This document shows, in pieces, positions 7,571 through 8,427 of a stretch of DNA of 8,427 nt. Position 1 is the stretch's first letter; each line of letters opens with the position of its first letter. The notes beneath the pieces were generated by a model that was not told the DNA's origin, searched no databases, and saw nothing but the letters and a program-made list of their open reading frames with translations. Location: positions 1 to 8,427 of the forward strand of contig JACQJK010000047.1 of the NCBI GenBank assembly GCA_016205055.1, given 5' to 3'. The translations under genes were made by a program, and so were the position numbers. Origin of the DNA: Candidatus Doudnabacteria bacterium (GTDB lineage: Bacteria; Patescibacteriota; Doudnabacteria; UBA920; 2-01-FULL-50-11).

Positions 7571-8245
7571 ATGTTTTTCTTCAGAGGCACAAGAACCCCC
7601 AACTTCCGCAATATTAAACCAATTGATTACGATGCTTATTGGCGGCAGCGCGGTTTTGAGTTGCGCGGAAAGCTGATGGAGCGGGAAAAAATTTTTTTTG
7701 ACTGGATCCGACCGGGCAGTGCCGTGGTGGATATCGGTTGCGGTAATTCGCGCCTCCTTTACGAGTTAAAAAGCAAGAAAAAGTGCAGGGTTCTTGGTTT
7801 GGATGCCTCCCGCTTTGCCGTTGCTGGACAAAATCAGGCGGGGGTGAGGGCTCGCGTTGAAGATTTTGAGTCGAAAAATCTGGCTTTGCAGGAAAAATTT
7901 GATTACGCGATTATGTCGGAACTGCTCGAACACCTGCGGGAGCCGGAAAATTTGATAAGCAGAATCCTGTCGCATACGCAATACTGTTTAATCTCGGTGC
8001 CTAATTCGGCGTTCTATCGTTATCGGCTGGGCTTGATGTTTAAGGGAAGATTTTTTACCCAATGGGCGCAACATCCCGCCGAGCACTTGCGCTACTGGAG
8101 TCACAGGGATTTTTTGGACTGGCTGGACGGAGTTGGGTTGACGGTATTGGAGTTTCGGGCTTCTAACGGTTTTTGGTGGAAGAATATTCTGCCTAACCTG
8201 TTCGGCCATCAAATTTGTTATTTTACCCAAAAGTCGGCGTTTTAA
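7571..8245 (+). CDS. Class I SAM-dependent methyltransferase, MetW-like, 224 aa
   Basis: Transfers a methyl group from S-adenosylmethionine. After a short basic leader comes YDAYWRQRG (20-28), a pre-domain helix common in small glycan-associated methyltransferases. Motif I is VVDIGCGNS (52-60). The acidic ribose-binding residue is D78 in GLDAS, and motif II lies around D111 to H121 (DYAIMSELLEH). The rest, from LISVPNSAFYRYRLG (140-154) through FKGRF (157-161) to HLRYWSHRDFLDWL (172-185), follows the MetW pattern (Pfam MetW / Methyltransf_23 type). MetW proper works beside MetX in methionine synthesis; no such partner is here. A role in O-methylating or capping the glycan made by the preceding genes is therefore the better inference. 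The gene follows the previous stop by 9 bases and closes the gene run. No Shine-Dalgarno sequence precedes the ATG. Confidence 0.87.
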   Translation: MFFFRGTRTPNFRNIKPIDYDAYWRQRGFELRGKLMEREKIFFDWIRPGSAVVDIGCGNSRLLYELKSKKKCRVLGLDASRFAVAGQNQAGVRARVEDFESKNLALQEKFDYAIMSELLEHLREPENLISRILSHTQYCLISVPNSAFYRYRLGLMFKGRFFTQWAQHPAEHLRYWSHRDFLDWLDGVGLTVLEFRASNGFWWKNILPNLFGHQICYFTQKSAF

Positions 8246-8264
8246 AACTATAGACCTCTTGCAA

Positions 8265-8297
8265 TCCGCCTTCCCAAGGGGCGGACGGCCAATTTTT
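8265..8297 (+). terminator. Possible weak intrinsic terminator after the gene run
   Basis: A 6-bp stem pairs TCCGCC (8265-8270) with GGCGGA (8280-8285) around a 9-base loop, and five T follow at 8293-8297. The stem lies 20 bases after the last stop codon, the expected place for the end of the transcript. The 7-base gap between stem and T-run and the short T-run make it a poor match to a classical terminator. Confidence 0.3.
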
Positions 8298-8335
8298 CCA
8301 AAACTTGGGGCTGTCCCTCGACCCCTCGACTCGGG

Positions 8336-8356
8336 CCCCGGCCTTGTGAGCCGGGG
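8336..8356. repeat. All-G/C 7-bp hairpin in the GC-rich tail
   Basis: CCCCGGC (8336-8342) and GCCGGGG (8350-8356) are exact reverse complements around the 7-base loop CTTGTGA. No T-run follows, so it is not a simple terminator. It is nested inside the longer 9-base inverted pair 8319-8327 / 8403-8411, which suggests a structured repeat unit. Function is unknown. Confidence 0.5.
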
Positions 8357-8427
8357 GATCCTCGCTCGGGATGTCGTCGTCCAAATCCTGGGAGGGGCGT
8401 AAGAGGGGTCGCCCTGAGCAGGGTCGA

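Larger units (their letters stand above)
8246..8427. other. GC-rich non-coding tail with short inverted and direct repeats
   Basis: I see no credible gene here on either strand. Bases 8301-8400 are 68% G+C by hand count, against 47% for 8121-8220 at the end of the preceding gene. The stretch contains a direct repeat CCTCGAC at 8316-8322 and 8324-8330. A 9-base inverted pair (CGACCCCTC at 8319-8327, GAGGGGTCG at 8403-8411) encloses a hairpin at 8336-8356. A CCCTGAGCAGGG mini-stem lies at 8412-8423, followed by TCGA at the edge. CTGAGC...TCGA strings of this kind remind me of extragenic repeats seen in several bacterial groups, but no second copy is in this window. It could also be the start of a foreign element continuing to the right. 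Confidence 0.5.

Noticed and set aside
8239..8248. GTTTTAAAAC palindrome over the last stop codon
   Set aside because: Ten-base palindromes are expected several times in a window of this size, and it lacks any further structure.
1..8427. Possible defence, toxin-antitoxin or mobile-element system
   Set aside because: Every gene of good length is explained by glycan-synthesis families. No transposase, nuclease, helicase, reverse transcriptase or CRISPR-like spaced repeats were seen.

Overview
This window is a single-strand run of eight genes for making or decorating a cell-surface glycan, followed by a short GC-rich non-coding tail. All genes read on the + strand. They are packed with three 4-base ATGA stop/start overlaps and four gaps of 9 to 22 bases, so they probably form one transcription unit. 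That unit is already under way at the left edge, where the first gene is cut, and it appears to end near 8246-8300.

Layout. 2-865 is the C-terminal part of a membrane-embedded GT39/ArnT-like (PMT-fold) glycosyltransferase. 862-1968, 1965-3125, 3122-4195 and 4207-5478 are four different GT4-type (GT-B fold) glycosyltransferases. 5501-6487 is an NAD(P)-dependent sugar-nucleotide enzyme of the GDP-mannose 4,6-dehydratase / GDP-4-keto-6-deoxymannose reductase group. 6506-7561 is a fifth GT4-like transferase. 7571-8245 is a class I SAM methyltransferase with a MetW-like C-terminal half. 8246-8427 holds no gene I can support. It is about two-thirds G+C, against about 47% in the end of the preceding gene, and carries several short inverted repeats.

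How the genes fit together (inference). The SDR enzyme would supply a GDP-6-deoxyhexose or an intermediate. The five GT4 enzymes would add sugars one at a time on the cytoplasmic side. The methyltransferase could O-methylate or cap the chain. The GT39-like protein would transfer a sugar from a polyprenyl-phosphate carrier on the outer face of the membrane. No flippase, polymerase, ligase or initiating phosphoglycosyltransferase is present, so the pathway is incomplete here.

Organism. Medium G+C, very tight packing, no clear Shine-Dalgarno sequence before any of the seven visible starts, and GT4 variants of the kind I associate with Patescibacteria/CPR (Parcubacteria-like) genomes suggest an uncultivated candidate-phylum bacterium. 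This is inference from style, not proof. TGA closes three genes, so a code that reads TGA as glycine or tryptophan is unlikely. I found no defence system, mobile-element gene, CRISPR array, tRNA or rRNA. The most unusual non-coding signals are a perfect 12-bp hairpin early in the third gene and the GC-rich tail.
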